A DNA stretch of 64,000 nt from Mesorhizobium sp. M2E.F.Ca.ET.219.01.1.1 (GTDB lineage: Bacteria > Pseudomonadota > Alphaproteobacteria > Rhizobiales > Rhizobiaceae), in assembly GCF_004016445.2 (NCBI RefSeq), contig NZ_SADT02000002.1:682001-746000 (forward strand), given 5' to 3'. Positions 19,629 to 27,217 of this stretch are shown piece by piece. Numbering within the stretch: the first letter of the stretch is position 1; every line of letters starts with the position of its first letter. The translations under genes were made by a program, and so were the position numbers. Under the pieces are notes generated by a model. It searched no databases, was not told where the DNA came from, and saw nothing but the letters and a program-made list of their open reading frames with translations.

Positions 19629-19644
19629 ATCTGACAAATCAGAT
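19629..19644. promoter_or_regulatory. perfect palindrome, likely operator of the FadR-family regulator
   Basis: ATCTGA, CAAA, TCAGAT: a perfect 6-4-6 inverted repeat between the divergent dehydrogenase operon and the regulator gene. GntR/FadR proteins commonly bind such short AT-flanked palindromes. The position would allow control of both promoters. Confidence 0.6.
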
Positions 19645-19715
19645 GATATGGACAGACCCGGCTTGGTGAGGTAACACCGACCGGTTGTTGGCAGGCTAAA
19701 AATGGGCCGGGACAA

Positions 19716-20432
19716 ATGGCAGGCAACCAGACCTCGTCGGTGACGGACGAGATAGCCAACATCCTCGGCCGCGAGATTCTCGGCGGGCTGTTTCCGCCCG
19801 GCGCGACGCTGCTCGGCGAGGAGGAGATCTGCGCCCGCTTCGGCGCCAGCCGCAGCGCCGCCCGCGAGGCGGTGAAGATCCTGTGGGCCAAGGGCCTGCT
19901 GGTCACCCGACCGCGGCGTGGCTCGCGCATCCGCCCGCTGAAGGACTGGAATTTTTTGGACCCTTCGGTGCTGGGCTGGCTGCGCGCCAGCGCGACACCG
20001 CGCCGCTTCATCATCGAACTCCTGGAAGTGCGCCTGGGCTTCGAATGCGAGGCCGCGGCCCTTGCCGCGAGCCGCAACAACCCGGACGAGATCGCCGCCA
20101 TCCGCGAGGCCTTCGAAGCGATGCGCGCCGCGTCCTGCGGCCAGGGCGATCCGGTCCTGTCGGACGCCGCTTTCCATGAAGCGGTGCTAGCCGCCACCGG
20201 CAACCGCTTCTTCCTGCCGCTCTCGGCGCTGATCCACACGGCGCTGCAATATAGCGTGCCGACCACCAACGCGCTGTTCGGTCACCCGGTCGGCGATCTC
20301 GACGCGCATGGCAAGGTGCTGAAAGCGATCGAGGCCGGCGATGCCGCGAGGGCGCGCAAGGCCATGCACGACATGCTGTGCGAGGTGCTCGCCCGCGTGC
20401 GCACGGCCGTTGAGCTTACGGGCGCAGCCTGA
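19716..20432 (+). CDS. GntR-family regulator, FadR subfamily
   Basis: A 238-aa repressor-like protein. The N-terminal winged helix-turn-helix reads ILGGLFPPGATLLGEEEICA, then FGASRSAAREAVKILWAKGL and VTRPRRGSRIRP. The C-terminal all-helical FCD ligand domain includes LEVRLGFECEAAALAA, DAAFHEAVLAATGN and the metal-site-like GDLDAHGKVLKAIEAGD. It is divergent from the idonate-type dehydrogenase pair, so a sugar acid such as gluconate or idonate is the likely effector. Confidence 0.88.
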   Translation: MAGNQTSSVTDEIANILGREILGGLFPPGATLLGEEEICARFGASRSAAREAVKILWAKGLLVTRPRRGSRIRPLKDWNFLDPSVLGWLRASATPRRFIIELLEVRLGFECEAAALAASRNNPDEIAAIREAFEAMRAASCGQGDPVLSDAAFHEAVLAATGNRFFLPLSALIHTALQYSVPTTNALFGHPVGDLDAHGKVLKAIEAGDAARARKAMHDMLCEVLARVRTAVELTGAA

Positions 20433-20481
20433 GCCGCGACAGGCCGGACCTTCGTGTTGTTCCGGCCTGCGTTTGTGACGG

Positions 20482-20565
20482 CTAATGCAGATAACCGAGC
20501 AGCCAAAGAATAAGGATGATGGGCAAAGGAATCCCGATAAGCCAAAGCAATCCGCCTCGCAGCAT
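20482..20565 (-). CDS. 27-residue conserved-looking membrane peptide
   Basis: A very short frame, MLRGGLLWLIGIPLP followed by IILILWLLGYLH, a single hydrophobic span with a positive N-terminus. The ATG at 20565 has a GGAGA Shine-Dalgarno at 9 nt. Similar tiny peptides with an LLWLIGIP core occur in rhizobia, from memory. It lies between the FadR-family gene and another small membrane protein. Too short to assign a function. Confidence 0.5.
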   Translation of the reverse strand: MLRGGLLWLIGIPLPIILILWLLGYLH

Positions 20566-20664
20566 GACGATCTCCAAAATTTTTGTTGTGTGAGGCAACG
20601 CTAATGCGCGGACTTTGTTCCGGCGCGAGAATCTGCTGATTTATCCGAGCGGACGGAGGGGCCA

Positions 20665-20847
20665 ATGCTTAAATGGGGTGCCATCCTGGGTGCGATCGGC
20701 TTTCTCGGCGGTTTCGTCGGTCCGGTCATCTTCACGCCGGAAGCAAATCAGGGTCCGCTGCTTGGCATCTTCATCACAGGCCCGCTCGGCTTCATTCTCG
20801 GGCTGATGGTCGGCTTTGTTCTGCGGATGCTGCCGGAGCGGCGCTAG
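20665..20847 (+). CDS. small two-span membrane protein
   Basis: A 60-aa protein with two hydrophobic stretches (GAILGAIGFLGGFVGPVIF and LLGIFITGPLGFILGLMVGF) joined by a short polar loop, ending RMLPERR. A strong ribosome-binding site, CGGAGGGG, precedes the ATG. Function unknown; the glycine-rich helices suggest oligomer packing in the membrane. Confidence 0.65.
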   Translation: MLKWGAILGAIGFLGGFVGPVIFTPEANQGPLLGIFITGPLGFILGLMVGFVLRMLPERR

Positions 20848-20927
20848 ACTGGCGGATAGTCGTTGCCGTTACGCACAATTAAGGCCGAACCCGTACATTG
20901 CGTGGCATCCGATCGGGGATTGTGGCC

Positions 20928-21302
20928 ATGAGCCAGCGAGCGTTCATCACTCTGCTGATCCTGCTGGCGGTCCTCGTCGCGCTGTCGGCGACGTCCTTTC
21001 CAGGCGCGATGATCGGCTTTCTGTTCGGCATCACTATCGCCTTCTTCGTCGCCGGGCCGGCCATGCTGATCGGCAAGGTGCTCGAGAACAACGGCATCGC
21101 GATATCCGGCCAGACGGCGCTGTGGTTGCTGGCCGGCTTCTACGCGCTGCTCATCTTTGCGGCGGCATTCCAGATCTGGCGCCGGCTTCAGCATCAGGAA
21201 CCCGACCAGGCGCGCTCGGCGGGGCTGCGGCTGGCGCTGCTGGTCGCGTTGCCGATGATGGCATGGCTGTCGGTGAACGCGATGCAGGATGCCTGGCCGT
21301 AG
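20928..21302 (+). CDS. four-span membrane protein, hypothetical
   Basis: A 124-aa integral membrane protein with helices FITLLILLAVLVALSA, AMIGFLFGITIAFFVAGPAM, ALWLLAGFYALLIFAAAF and GLRLALLVALPMMAWL. A cytoplasmic loop RRLQHQEPDQARS follows the third helix. The ATG at 20928 (MSQRAF) is preferred over an upstream start because the upstream residues lack the hydrophobic pattern. No family recognised. Confidence 0.65.
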   Translation: MSQRAFITLLILLAVLVALSATSFPGAMIGFLFGITIAFFVAGPAMLIGKVLENNGIAISGQTALWLLAGFYALLIFAAAFQIWRRLQHQEPDQARSAGLRLALLVALPMMAWLSVNAMQDAWP

Positions 21303-21366
21303 GCCACTAGGCTCCGGCCCAACAAACTGGCAGGATGGCCCGATCAACGCGATTGGGGGCGATCGC

Positions 21367-22217
21367 ATGACCTTGCTGCAATTTCCGGTCACCGGCGAAC
21401 AGGTCTCAAACGAGGAGACGGAAGAAGTCATCCGCGAGGCGGAACCGCATCGCGGCCTCGTGCGCTACCGCCCCGATGGCGGCGAGCTTTTCATCCATAC
21501 AAGGGTGAACATGGCGCTGATGCGCGCCGCCGCATCGCTGCCGATCCTGCGCCTGAAGATCACGCCGCGCGGAAACGAAGTGATGCCGCGCGATGGGCTG
21601 CTCACGCCCAAAGGGTCGCAGCGTAACTATGCTTTCCTCGAAAAGCTCTGCGAGGATCTGGTCGCCGCGAACTGCCCCGCCTGTTATATCGCCGAGCAGC
21701 ATGGCGAGGGCCGCCGCGATTTCTACTTTACGAGCGAAGACATCGCCGGTTTCGAACAGATAGCCGGCAGGGTCGCCGAGGCGCTGGCCTTTCCGCTCGC
21801 CGTGGAACGGCATTCGCTTGCCGCGCTGGCGCCGCTCATTCTTCCGACTGAAGCGATAGGCGATCTCGGACTGGAAGTCGCGGCGGACGCCCGCATCCGG
21901 CCGACGCGCTTCGAGTTCCGGGGCGCTGAGCCGTCTCTGGCAAAGCTGCGCGCGCTCTCGAAAAGCGCGGCTATCGCTTCCTTGGCATGGAGATAGTCTC
22001 GCACGAACTCAGGATGGCGAAGGACGTGCGGATCGATGGCGAGGGATTTCGCGCCGTGCTGAAGGAGATCGTTCCCTTGGCCCGTTCGCTCCGATGCAGC
22101 TATTGCGGCACGGAGACCGTCGAGGGCCTGGATCAGTTCCTGCTCACTCGCCCGCTGCCCGAGCGCTACGGCGGCACGCGCCCGGGACTTTTCGGCCGTC
22201 TCTTCGGTCGCGGATAG
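21367..22217 (+). pseudogene. RraB/DUF695-like protein, split by a 2-nt frameshift
   Basis: The first 209 codons (21367-21996) resemble the DUF695/RraB fold: FLEKLCEDLVAANCPACYI, HGEGRRDFYFTSEDIAGFEQ. The frame stops at 21994 soon after KLRALSK. If the CTCTC at 21955-21959 is read as CTC, the frame continues as ALEKRGYRFLGMEIVSHELR into the open frame ending at 22217 (MAKDVRIDGEGFRAVLKEIV, then a CSYCG pair). GYRFLGME is the expected start of the RraB-type C-terminal repeat. A repaired protein would be 282 aa. Either a recent mutation or a sequencing error. Confidence 0.7.
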
Positions 22218-22258
22218 GCCCTGCCAGGTTGGCCGCGGCAGCTAACGCTGCTGTTGCT

Positions 22259-22549
22259 TCAGCGCTTGGGTCCAAAACCCGGATAGGGATTGAGTGGCAC
22301 AATCGCCGCAATGTCCATCATGCCGGCCTCGATCAGCGGCAGTGTGGCGAGATGGCCGCGCACTTCCTTCTCGTCGCCCGCCTCGAACATGATGCCCGTG
22401 CCTGGAACGTCGCCGCGGTTCCAGATCTGGCGTACCGCACCTTGCACGTAGAGCATCTTGCGCTGTTCGGATTCCGGCGGCAGCAACGGCGCGAAATCGG
22501 CGTCGCTGAATTTCTGGGTGTTGCGGGTGAGCAGGGCAAAGAACTGCAT
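22259..22549 (-). CDS. small dimeric alpha/beta-barrel protein (muconolactone-isomerase-like)
   Basis: A 96-aa protein, MQFFALLTRNTQKFSDADFA at the start and MMDIAAIVPLNPYPGFGPKR at the end, with IWNRGDVPGTGIMFEAGDE in the middle. The pattern fits the dimeric ferredoxin-like fold seen in muconolactone isomerase and YciI-type proteins. AGGAGATC lies just before the ATG at 22549. It is divergent from a LysR regulator with an inverted repeat between them, so it is probably the regulated target. The substrate is unknown. Confidence 0.65.
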   Translation of the reverse strand: MQFFALLTRNTQKFSDADFAPLLPPESEQRKMLYVQGAVRQIWNRGDVPGTGIMFEAGDEKEVRGHLATLPLIEAGMMDIAAIVPLNPYPGFGPKR

Positions 22550-22631
22550 GGCGATCTCCTTTGTGGCTGGTCGATGCCGGAGATATCGCGCTGGCTGGCC
22601 AGACTGTCCAAGACTGATTAGGCTATAATTG

Positions 22632-22646
22632 AGACCCATGAGGTCT
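22632..22646. promoter_or_regulatory. inverted repeat in LysR/target intergenic region
   Basis: AGACC-CATGA-GGTCT, a 5-5-5 inverted repeat between the divergent genes starting at 22549 and 22667. LysR-type regulators bind T-N11-A sites with dyad symmetry in this position, so it is a candidate operator. It lies 21 nt before the LysR start. Confidence 0.5.
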
Positions 22647-22666
22647 TGATCTGTTGGAGCGAAAAA

Positions 22667-23551
22667 ATGCTCGACCTGCGCCAGATAAGATATTTCGTCG
22701 CCGTCGCCGAGGCCGGCAATGTGGGCCGTGCCGCCGAGCAGTTGCACATCTCGCAGTCGCCCTTGAGCCGGCAGATCATCCAGCTCGAGGAGCAGCTCGG
22801 CGTCACCTTGTTCGAGCGGGCGAAGCAGCGCGTTCACCTCAATGCCGAGGGCAGGGCCTTCCTCGCCGAGGCGCGCGCCTTGCTTGCCAACGCGGCGCGG
22901 CTGGAAGAAATCGGCCGCAACCTCGCCAGCGGTGCCGCGGGCAGCCTTGCCATCGGCTATGTCGAAGGCGCGGTGCATGCCGGGCTGGTTGCCGCGATGC
23001 TGAAGGATTTTCGCCGCGAGCGCCCGCATTTCCACCTTCAGCTGCGCAGCCGGCGAACGGCGCAGCAGTTCGAGGACCTGAGGCAGCGCGTGCTCGACCT
23101 CGGTTTCGTTTATTCGCCCGCGCCAGAGGGCGATCGCGACCTTGAAAGCGTGCTGGCGCGGCGCGAGCCGCTGGTGCTCGCTATGCCCGAAAGCGATCCG
23201 CTGGCCGGTGTCGCCGACGTCCAACCCGGCGATCTCGACGGCCGCGTCTGGATCACGGTCGTGCGCCAGCCCGGCGACACCAACCGCGCGCAGTTCCTGG
23301 CAGCCGGCGTCGAATCCGGCTTCATGCCCGACATCGCCTATGAGACCGCCGATCCGTTGACCTCGCTCGGCCTGGTCAGCGCCGGCCTCGGCCTCGCCAC
23401 GGTCCAGGCAAGCCTGCGAAGCGCGGCGCCCCAGGGCGTGGTCTTCCGCGACCTGCCCTGGTTCAAGCGCAGCGTGTCGATCCATCTGGCCTGGCGGCGG
23501 AATGACCGCAGGGCGGTGATTGGGGATTTGAGGAGGGCAGTAGGGCAGTAG
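22667..23551 (+). CDS. LysR-family transcriptional regulator
   Basis: A 294-aa LTTR: winged helix at the N-terminus (MLDLRQIRYFVAVAEAGNVG, AAEQLHISQSPLSRQIIQLE, LGVTLFERAKQRVHLNAEG), then a periplasmic-binding-protein-like effector domain (LAIGYVEGAVHAGLVAAM, LVSAGLGLATVQASL). It resembles the CbbR/CatR-like group. It is divergent from the small barrel protein. Its last codons run into the GGGCAGTA tandem repeat, so the C-terminal RRAVGQ is repeat-encoded. Confidence 0.9.
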   Translation: MLDLRQIRYFVAVAEAGNVGRAAEQLHISQSPLSRQIIQLEEQLGVTLFERAKQRVHLNAEGRAFLAEARALLANAARLEEIGRNLASGAAGSLAIGYVEGAVHAGLVAAMLKDFRRERPHFHLQLRSRRTAQQFEDLRQRVLDLGFVYSPAPEGDRDLESVLARREPLVLAMPESDPLAGVADVQPGDLDGRVWITVVRQPGDTNRAQFLAAGVESGFMPDIAYETADPLTSLGLVSAGLGLATVQASLRSAAPQGVVFRDLPWFKRSVSIHLAWRRNDRRAVIGDLRRAVGQ

Positions 23552-23636
23552 GGCAGTAGGGCAGTAGGGGGAACATTCCGAGGGCACAGTTTCAGCGCTC
23601 AACATACTGCCTTACTGCCCTACTCCCGTACTCCCC
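23535..23636. repeat. GGGCAGTA tandem repeat with facing complement
   Basis: Four exact 8-bp units of GGGCAGTA fill 23535-23566. A decayed complementary array (TACTGCC, TTACTGCCC, TACTCCC) lies at 23605-23636. The two arms can form a long stem between the convergent LysR gene and the LOG gene, so it may act as a bidirectional transcription barrier. The repeat overlaps the LysR stop codon. Confidence 0.75.
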
Positions 23637-24248
23637 TTACATCTTGTCGATCACCGACTGCACCCCTTCCGTCGGCGCGTCGACGGACGAGCCCGCCACC
23701 ATGATGGCGGCGACGATCGCTTCCGGGTCATTCACCACCAGCGGCTTCACGCGATGCGCGGTGTGGATGAAGCCTTCCTCCGACATGTGCTCGATCAGCG
23801 CCAGCATCGGGTCCCAGAACCCCTTGACGTTGGCGAAGACGATCGGCTTGCGGTGATGGCCGAGCTGCGCCCAGGTCATGATCTCGACGATCTCCTCCAC
23901 CGTGCCGATGCCGCCCGGCAGCGCCACAAAGGCGTCTGATTTTTCGAACATGCTGTGCTTGCGCTCGTGCATGTTGTCGGTGATCAGCAATTCGTCGAGC
24001 TTGTCGAGGGCTGTCTCGGTCGCTTCCCTGTTGATCAGGAAGCGCGGGATGATGCCGGTGACCTTGCCACCAGCCTTGAGCGCGCCATCGGCGACGGCGC
24101 CCATGATGCCCTTGGTGCCGCCGCCATAGACGAGGCGCAACCCGGATTTGGCAAGCGAGCGGCCAAGCGTGTGGCCGGCCTTGATATAGGCCTCGTCGCG
24201 GCCCGGAGACGAGCCGCAATAGACGCAGACGGATCGAATCGTGTTCAT
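23637..24248 (-). CDS. LOG family protein (TIGR00730)
   Basis: A 203-aa Rossmann-like protein of the LOG/YvdD family, typically a nucleoside 5'-monophosphate phosphoribohydrolase acting on cytokinin-type or ordinary nucleotides. The family motifs are VCVYCGSSPGRDEAYIKAG, LVYGGGTKGIMGAVADGAL, ERKHSMFEKSDAFVALPGG and GIGTVEEIVEIMTWAQLG (the PGGxGTxxE signature). Catalytic Arg and Glu of these motifs are present. In a plant-associated bacterium cytokinin activation is conceivable, but these genes are housekeeping in many bacteria. Confidence 0.9.
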   Translation of the reverse strand: MNTIRSVCVYCGSSPGRDEAYIKAGHTLGRSLAKSGLRLVYGGGTKGIMGAVADGALKAGGKVTGIIPRFLINREATETALDKLDELLITDNMHERKHSMFEKSDAFVALPGGIGTVEEIVEIMTWAQLGHHRKPIVFANVKGFWDPMLALIEHMSEEGFIHTAHRVKPLVVNDPEAIVAAIMVAGSSVDAPTEGVQSVIDKM

Positions 24249-24368
24249 GGCGACGATTGGTGATGGGGACGGTCGGCGGGGTCAAGCCCGCGGACGGGCT
24301 TTTTCTTGTGAGCGTGGAGAAAACACGCTAGACCGGGCGTTAGGTGGCTAAGGGGGCAATATAAAGTT

Positions 24369-25922
24369 ATGGCTATCAATCCTTCTAAGGCGTTCTTGTT
24401 CGCGGCGGGCGGCGTGGCCGTCGTCGCGGCGGTCGCCTACGGGTCGGGTGCGCTCGATCCATACATCAACAACCAGAAACCGGCGCAGGTCGCGGCGCTT
24501 CCGCAGACCGATGCGAAACCGGCTGAATCCTCGAGCACGGCCACCGAGTCGCGCGTGCCCCAGGCCCCGGCCAACACAATGGCGCCCGCCAATACCATGG
24601 CGCCGGCCAACAACGCCATGGCGCCGGCCAACACGATGGCATCGGCCAACAGCGCGACCGCTCCAGCCGCCCAGGCGCCTGCCGCCGCGGGGGGCCCGAC
24701 ATTGCCGACCTTCGATGTCGTGCGCGTCGAAAGCAACGGCTCGATCGTCGTCGCCGGCAGCGCCGCGCCCAACGCCAAGGTCGAGATCCTGAGTGGCGGC
24801 ACGGTGCTCGGCTCGACCGATTCCGGCCCCGACGGCGCCTTCGCCATCGTGCTCGACGATCCGCTGAAGCCCGGCGACTATACGATCACGCTGCGCCAGA
24901 CGGTTGGCGGCACGGCCATCGCCTCGGCCCAGACCGCTGTCGTCTCGGTGCCGCAAAGCCCGACCGGCCAGGTTCTGGCGATGGTCGAGGAACCGGGCAA
25001 GGCCTCGCAACTGATCACGGTGCCGCAGGCCGAGACCAAGCCGGCGGCGCCGGCCGCCACCAGTCAGGCGGCACCGGCAGCCCAGGCCCCCGCAACGACC
25101 GCGCCGGCTGCATCCGATACGGCCTCGGCCACGATCGCGCCGGCCGCCACGGACCAGGCAACCGCGCCGGCTGGGGCCGAGCCCAAGATCGCCGTCGAAG
25201 CGGTCGAGATCGACGGCAGCAAGATCTTCGTTGCCGGCACGGCCGATCCCGGCCGCAAGGTGCGCGCCTATGCCGACGCCATCCTGCTTGGCGATGCGCA
25301 GACCTCCGCCGACGGCCATTTCCTGATCGAAGCGACCCGCGACATCCCGGTCGGCAACTACACCATCCATGTCGATGGCCTGGACAGCGACGGCGTCAAG
25401 GTCGTCGCCCGTGCCGCCGTGCCGTTCGAGCGCGAGCCAGGCGAGTCGATCGCAGCCGTCGCTCCGAATGAGACGAAGACCGGCGAGGCCAAGCCGGCCG
25501 AGACCAAACTCGCACAGGTCCAGGGCGCCGGATCCCAGGCTGCGGAAGCCGAGACCACCGCGCCTGCCGCAACGGCCGCCGATGCCGCGAAGCCCGCGGC
25601 GCCGGCAGCCGCCGAGGCTCCGGCCAAGGTCGCCGAGGCGACGCCTTCGGCCGACGTGGCCGAAACGGTCGCGCCGAAGCTCGAACATGCCGACGGCGCC
25701 GTCATCATCCGCCGCAACGACACGCTCTGGCGCATCTCGCGCCGCGTCTACGGCCACGGCACCCGCTTCTCGACCATCTATCTCGCCAACAAGGATCAGA
25801 TCCGCGATCCCGACCGCATCTGGCCAGGCCAGGTGTTCAAGGTGCCGTCCAAGTCCAAGGAAGGCGAGGATGCCGACCTGAAGGCCATGGGCGAGCAGAT
25901 GACCGCGCCGAAGACGGAGTGA
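24369..25922 (+). CDS. LysM domain protein with low-complexity linkers
   Basis: A 517-aa envelope protein. An N-terminal hydrophobic anchor (FLFAAGGVAVVAAVAYGSGA) is followed by Ala/Pro-rich repeats such as NTMAPANTMAPANNAMAPAN, two beta-sandwich Ig-like repeats (VRVESNGSIVVAGSAAPNAK and VEIDGSKIFVAGTADPGRKV), a second Ala/Glu-rich linker and a C-terminal LysM domain (RRNDTLWRISRRVYGHGTRF, NKDQIRDPDRIWPGQVFKVP). LysM binds peptidoglycan, so the protein probably spans from inner membrane to cell wall. This architecture is common in rhizobia. Confidence 0.85.
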   Translation: MAINPSKAFLFAAGGVAVVAAVAYGSGALDPYINNQKPAQVAALPQTDAKPAESSSTATESRVPQAPANTMAPANTMAPANNAMAPANTMASANSATAPAAQAPAAAGGPTLPTFDVVRVESNGSIVVAGSAAPNAKVEILSGGTVLGSTDSGPDGAFAIVLDDPLKPGDYTITLRQTVGGTAIASAQTAVVSVPQSPTGQVLAMVEEPGKASQLITVPQAETKPAAPAATSQAAPAAQAPATTAPAASDTASATIAPAATDQATAPAGAEPKIAVEAVEIDGSKIFVAGTADPGRKVRAYADAILLGDAQTSADGHFLIEATRDIPVGNYTIHVDGLDSDGVKVVARAAVPFEREPGESIAAVAPNETKTGEAKPAETKLAQVQGAGSQAAEAETTAPAATAADAAKPAAPAAAEAPAKVAEATPSADVAETVAPKLEHADGAVIIRRNDTLWRISRRVYGHGTRFSTIYLANKDQIRDPDRIWPGQVFKVPSKSKEGEDADLKAMGEQMTAPKTE

Positions 25923-25925
25923 GCG

Positions 25926-26081
25926 CCAATCTCCCCCCTTGAGGGGGAGATGGCCGCAAAGCGGCCAGAGGGGGTCGCCGCGCGTGAAGCGCCGACGTCA
26001 GTTGCTCACAGCCTGGTAAGCGCTTTACGCGCGGCGATCCCTCTGTCGCCTTCGGCGACTCTCCCTTCGAGGAGGGAGATT
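25926..26081. repeat. diverged facing repeat pair (type A-like)
   Basis: Copy one, about 25926-25980: CAATCTCCCCCCTTGAGG, GATGGCCGCAAAGCGGCCAG. Copy two, inverted, about 26035-26081: CCCTCTGTCGCCTTCGGCGA, CTCCCTTCGAGGAGGGAG. The central stems differ from each other and from other type A copies, as if they had been independently replaced. The pair fills most of the gap between the LysM and cytochrome genes. Confidence 0.7.
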
Positions 26082-26202
26082 GCTCCCTCTACCCATCCGG
26101 TAGCGTCTCAGTTTGAAATTTGCCCGCCTTGACGATGCCCGTCGAATGTAGCTGATCATTCGCGTATGATGGGCGGCAACCAGTCATGGAGGGGCAGGGA
26201 AT

Positions 26203-26682
26203 ATGCGAACAATCGATCTTTTTGCGGCCGGCGCTCTGTGCATCGTGCCCTCCAGCCTACTGGCGGCGGACGAGGTTTCGGTCGAACGCGGCTTGTATAT
26301 TTCTATCATCGGCGGCTGCCATTTCTGCCACACGGAAGGATACCGGGAAGCCGATGGGAAAATCGACCCGGAGAAAGCGTTGAAAGGCTCTTCCATTGGC
26401 TGGCAGGGTCCATGGGGGACGACCTACGCAGCAAACCTCAGGGACTCGGCGATGGGCTTCAACGAGGACAAATGGGTCGACCACCTCAAGAACAAAGTCA
26501 ATTTGCCGCCGATGCCCTGGTACCAAGTCCAAGCCATGAGCGACGGCGACTTGCGTTCGATCTATCTCTATATCAAGTCGCTCGGACCAGCCGGCGAGTT
26601 GGCACCGTTTTACCGGGAGCCTGGCAAGGCGCCGAGGACACCTTATGTCACACTGGTGCCCCCGCAGACGCCGAAGAAGTGA
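26203..26682 (+). CDS. periplasmic monohaem c-type cytochrome
   Basis: A 159-aa protein. Signal peptide MRTIDLFAAGALCIVPSSLL with cleavage near LAA-DEV, then the haem motif CHFCH within GGCHFCHTEGYREADGK and a likely distal Met in NLPPMPWYQ. The rest (WGTTYAANLRDSAMGFNEDK, LRSIYLYIKSLGPAGELAPF) matches the class seen in soluble cytochromes paired with dehydrogenases. No dehydrogenase gene is nearby, so the electron partner is unknown. Confidence 0.85.
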   Translation: MRTIDLFAAGALCIVPSSLLAADEVSVERGLYISIIGGCHFCHTEGYREADGKIDPEKALKGSSIGWQGPWGTTYAANLRDSAMGFNEDKWVDHLKNKVNLPPMPWYQVQAMSDGDLRSIYLYIKSLGPAGELAPFYREPGKAPRTPYVTLVPPQTPKK

Positions 26683-26726
26683 CGACCTATGCCCCGAGGA
26701 CCTAAAGGCCAGAGCGACCAGCCGAT

Positions 26727-26891
26727 GTGATCGGCAACGCCGTCCGCGTCACGCGCATTGCTCCGTGCGAGGAAGCCGACGTGCAGGACGACGGCAAGAG
26801 CGCCGCCGCCATGGCGGGCGCCTCACCTCAATCTACCCATCCGCCTAGCTTGCCCTCTCAGTATCCATCGTCTATCGCCGATGAACGATGA
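26727..26891 (+). pseudogene. possible remnant of a small conserved gene
   Basis: A 54-codon frame from GTG 26727, beginning VIGNAVRVTRIAPCEEADVQ and continuing DDGKSAAAMAGAS. The first 30 residues recall the N-terminus of a family of small Lys/Ala-rich proteins common in rhizobia (NAVxVxRIATGE...DDGK.AAA); the remaining residues are low-complexity and lack the basic C-terminal part. The stop overlaps the ArsR ATG. It may be a decayed gene or chance. Confidence 0.25.
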
Positions 26892-27217
26892 CCGAATCCC
26901 CCGAAAGCCGTTGCGCCGACAGCCGCGCCGTCGCGCTGCGCCTGGCGGCGCTCTCGCACCCGGCGCGCATCGAGATCCTGAAACGCCTCTCGGCCAGCTC
27001 CTGCTGCTCGTGCCGTGAGGTGGTCGATCATCTCGATCTCGCCCAATCGACCGTTTCGCAGCACCTGAAGATCCTGGTCGAGGCCGGGCTCATCCGCTTC
27101 GAGGCCGATCGCCAGCGCTCGCGCTACGCGGTCGACCATGCCGCCCTCGCGGGCGTCTCCGCCTCGCTCAACCAACTCCTTGCTTCCTGCTGCCCCGCAC
27201 CCAAAAGGCAAGACTAG
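26888..27217 (+). CDS. ArsR-family metal/thiol-responsive repressor
   Basis: A 109-aa winged helix-turn-helix protein: ALRLAALSHPARIEILKRLS, DLAQSTVSQHLKILVEAGLI, RFEADRQRSRYAVDH. It has an unusual set of cysteines: Cys9, a SCCSC cluster (Cys39, Cys40, Cys42) at the start of the DNA-binding region and Cys101-Cys102 at the C-terminus, fitting a metal- or oxidant-sensing site. Its stop (TAG 27215-27217) overlaps the GTG start of the exporter, so the two are cotranscribed and probably translationally coupled. Confidence 0.88.
   Translation: MTESPESRCADSRAVALRLAALSHPARIEILKRLSASSCCSCREVVDHLDLAQSTVSQHLKILVEAGLIRFEADRQRSRYAVDHAALAGVSASLNQLLASCCPAPKRQD

Noticed and set aside
23535..23636. CRISPR-like array
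   Set aside because: Units are 8 bp with no spacers; a simple tandem repeat.
24348..25757. Gly/Arg-rich minus-strand frame opposite the LysM gene
   Set aside because: Antisense of Ala/Pro-rich repeats; no ribosome-binding site and no domain.
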